DNA of 64,000 nucleotides. Source: Brachyspira sp949287565. Its GTDB lineage: Bacteria; Spirochaetota; Brachyspiria; Brachyspirales; Brachyspiraceae. The position numbers and the translations under genes were made by a program. Below, piece after piece: positions 63,103 to 64,000 of this stretch (the first letter of the stretch is position 1; each line of letters begins with the position of its first letter). The notes under the pieces are model-generated. The model searched no databases, was not told the origin of the DNA, and saw only the letters and a program-made list of their open reading frames with translations. The stretch lies in NCBI RefSeq assembly GCF_036997615.1, contig NZ_JAWLQA010000012.1; one strand, 5' to 3'.

Positions 63103-64000
63103 TCAATTATCTGTTTTTTCTGCTGAATCTGATTTATCATATTGAATAAGTATTTTATCTATCACTTCTTTAAATTTATTGTATTTTTTACTATAGTCTT
63201 CTTCATTTTTATTTTTGTATTCTGTGATTAATGATAGAGCTTCATCATTATCTCCAAGATAATGCAAAGACAATCCTTTATAAAATTTTGAATCTTCATA
63301 ATCTATAACAGTATCAAAATCTTTTATACATTCCTGATATTTATTAGTATTAAATAGACAAATGCCTCTGTAATAATAAAGTTCATTGTTTTTATTATTC
63401 GCTATTAATTTAGAAATATATTTTTGAGCCTTCTGAAAATTATTTAATTTCATAAAACAAATAATTATTTTCTCTTTTATTTTAAAATCATCAGTTTTTA
63501 ATTCTTCGTAAGATTTCAATGCTCTTTTATAATCTTCCAAATAGAAAATATAATCAGCCTTTTTTAATTTCAATTCTTCTATATAATCACTATCAAATAA
63601 ATCATGTATTTTTAATATATCATCAATACAGCTTATAATATTTTTATAATCATTTAATTTATATAAACATTCCAATTTGTTTTTTAATGAATCAATATTT
63701 TTATTATCCAATTTTAATGCCTTATTATAGCATTCTATAGCTTCTTCGTTTCTGTTTAAATTGTATAAAGCAATTCCTTTATTATTATAAGCATTGATAT
63801 TTTTATCATCTAATTCTAATGCCTTATTATAGCATTCTATAGCTTCTTCGTTTCTGTCTAATTTTGATAAAGCAGCTCCTTTATTATTATAAGCATTGAT
63901 ATTTTTATCATCTAATTCTAATATTTTATCAAAACATTTTATAGACTCTCCATATCTGCCTAAATCATATAAAGCAGCTCCTTTATTATTATAAGCATCA
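63103..64000 (-). CDS. TPR-repeat protein, 5' end beyond the window
   Basis: The frame is open from its stop at 63103 to the window edge (about 299 codons visible); there is no true start inside the window. It consists of tetratricopeptide repeats. The part nearest the edge has near-identical 34-residue units (NAYNNKGAALSKLDRNEEAI and ECYNKALELDDKNI), coded by 102-base DNA repeats. The C-terminal part has more diverged units (YYYRGICLFNTNKYQECIKDF and FYKGLSLHYLGDNDEALSL). TPR arrays mediate protein contacts; the partner is unknown. No signal peptide can be judged. Confidence 0.88.
   Translation of the reverse strand, partial: DAYNNKGAALYDLGRYGESIKCFDKILELDDKNINAYNNKGAALSKLDRNEEAIECYNKALELDDKNINAYNNKGIALYNLNRNEEAIECYNKALKLDNKNIDSLKNKLECLYKLNDYKNIISCIDDILKIHDLFDSDYIEELKLKKADYIFYLEDYKRALKSYEELKTDDFKIKEKIIICFMKLNNFQKAQKYISKLIANNKNNELYYYRGICLFNTNKYQECIKDFDTVIDYEDSKFYKGLSLHYLGDNDEALSLITEYKNKNEEDYSKKYNKFKEVIDKILIQYDKSDSAEKTDN

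Overview
The window is a very AT-rich bacterial chromosome segment that points to Brachyspira, an anaerobic intestinal spirochaete. The evidence is the base composition, the gene families, and a solitary 16S rRNA gene with no 23S, 5S or tRNA beside it, which is the split rRNA arrangement known for that genus. The species cannot be settled by eye. No CRISPR array, prophage, tRNA or insertion sequence was found.

Layout. 0-6 kb: ApbE flavin transferase, a PepSY-like secreted protein, RsmD, a duplicated LiaF-like membrane protein, and a 900-residue protein joining a YidC/Oxa1-like membrane domain to a sulfatase-type phosphatase domain. 6-8.4 kb: 16S rRNA (minus strand) with its promoter, leader and terminator, and an AT-rich degenerate tandem repeat behind the promoter. 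8.4-14.8 kb: winged-helix protein, a Lys/Glu-rich LysM membrane protein, a cysteine-cluster protein, an HD-GYP-like protein, a secreted protein and an HMA-domain protein. 15-19.7 kb: secreted TIM-barrel-like protein, XerD-type recombinase, and a HisC-like protein lacking the PLP lysine behind a possible structured RNA leader. 19.7-23.4 kb: an accessory island with an orphan HsdS and a three-gene toxin-antitoxin-like locus (XRE repressor, an ImmA/IrrE protease fused to a MntA nucleotidyltransferase, HepT). 23.5-24.7 kb: two Hsp20 chaperones. 24.9-29 kb: birA-bioB-bioD-bioA behind a BirA-type operator. 29-37 kb: peptide-binding lipoprotein, outer-membrane-like protein, xylulokinase, Apt, GroES and two unknowns. 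37-42.4 kb: SmpB, a DUF305 lipoprotein, rimM-khpA-rpsP-ffh and an M16 peptidase. 42.5-46.1 kb: a biotin-dependent Na+-pumping acyl-CoA decarboxylase. 46.4-49.8 kb: a cluster of decaying surface-protein genes. 50-56 kb: a tripartite RND efflux operon. 56-64 kb: a DUF5682 protein, a secreted unknown, two ankyrin proteins and a TPR protein running off the window.

Links between genes. The biotin operon supplies the cofactor and the ligase (BirA) for the biotin carrier of the decarboxylase 15 kb away. SmpB, RimM, KhpA, S16 and Ffh form a translation and protein-export block. The intergenic spaces carry two dispersed repeat families. One is about 195 bp, with four good copies at fixed internal spacing. 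The other is about 390 bp, with two good copies and two partial ones. Both look like mobile or structured non-coding elements.

The strongest candidates for something undescribed are the HepT/ImmA-MntA/XRE locus, the YidC-like/sulfatase fusion, the lysine-less HisC homologue with its leader, and the 195-bp element.
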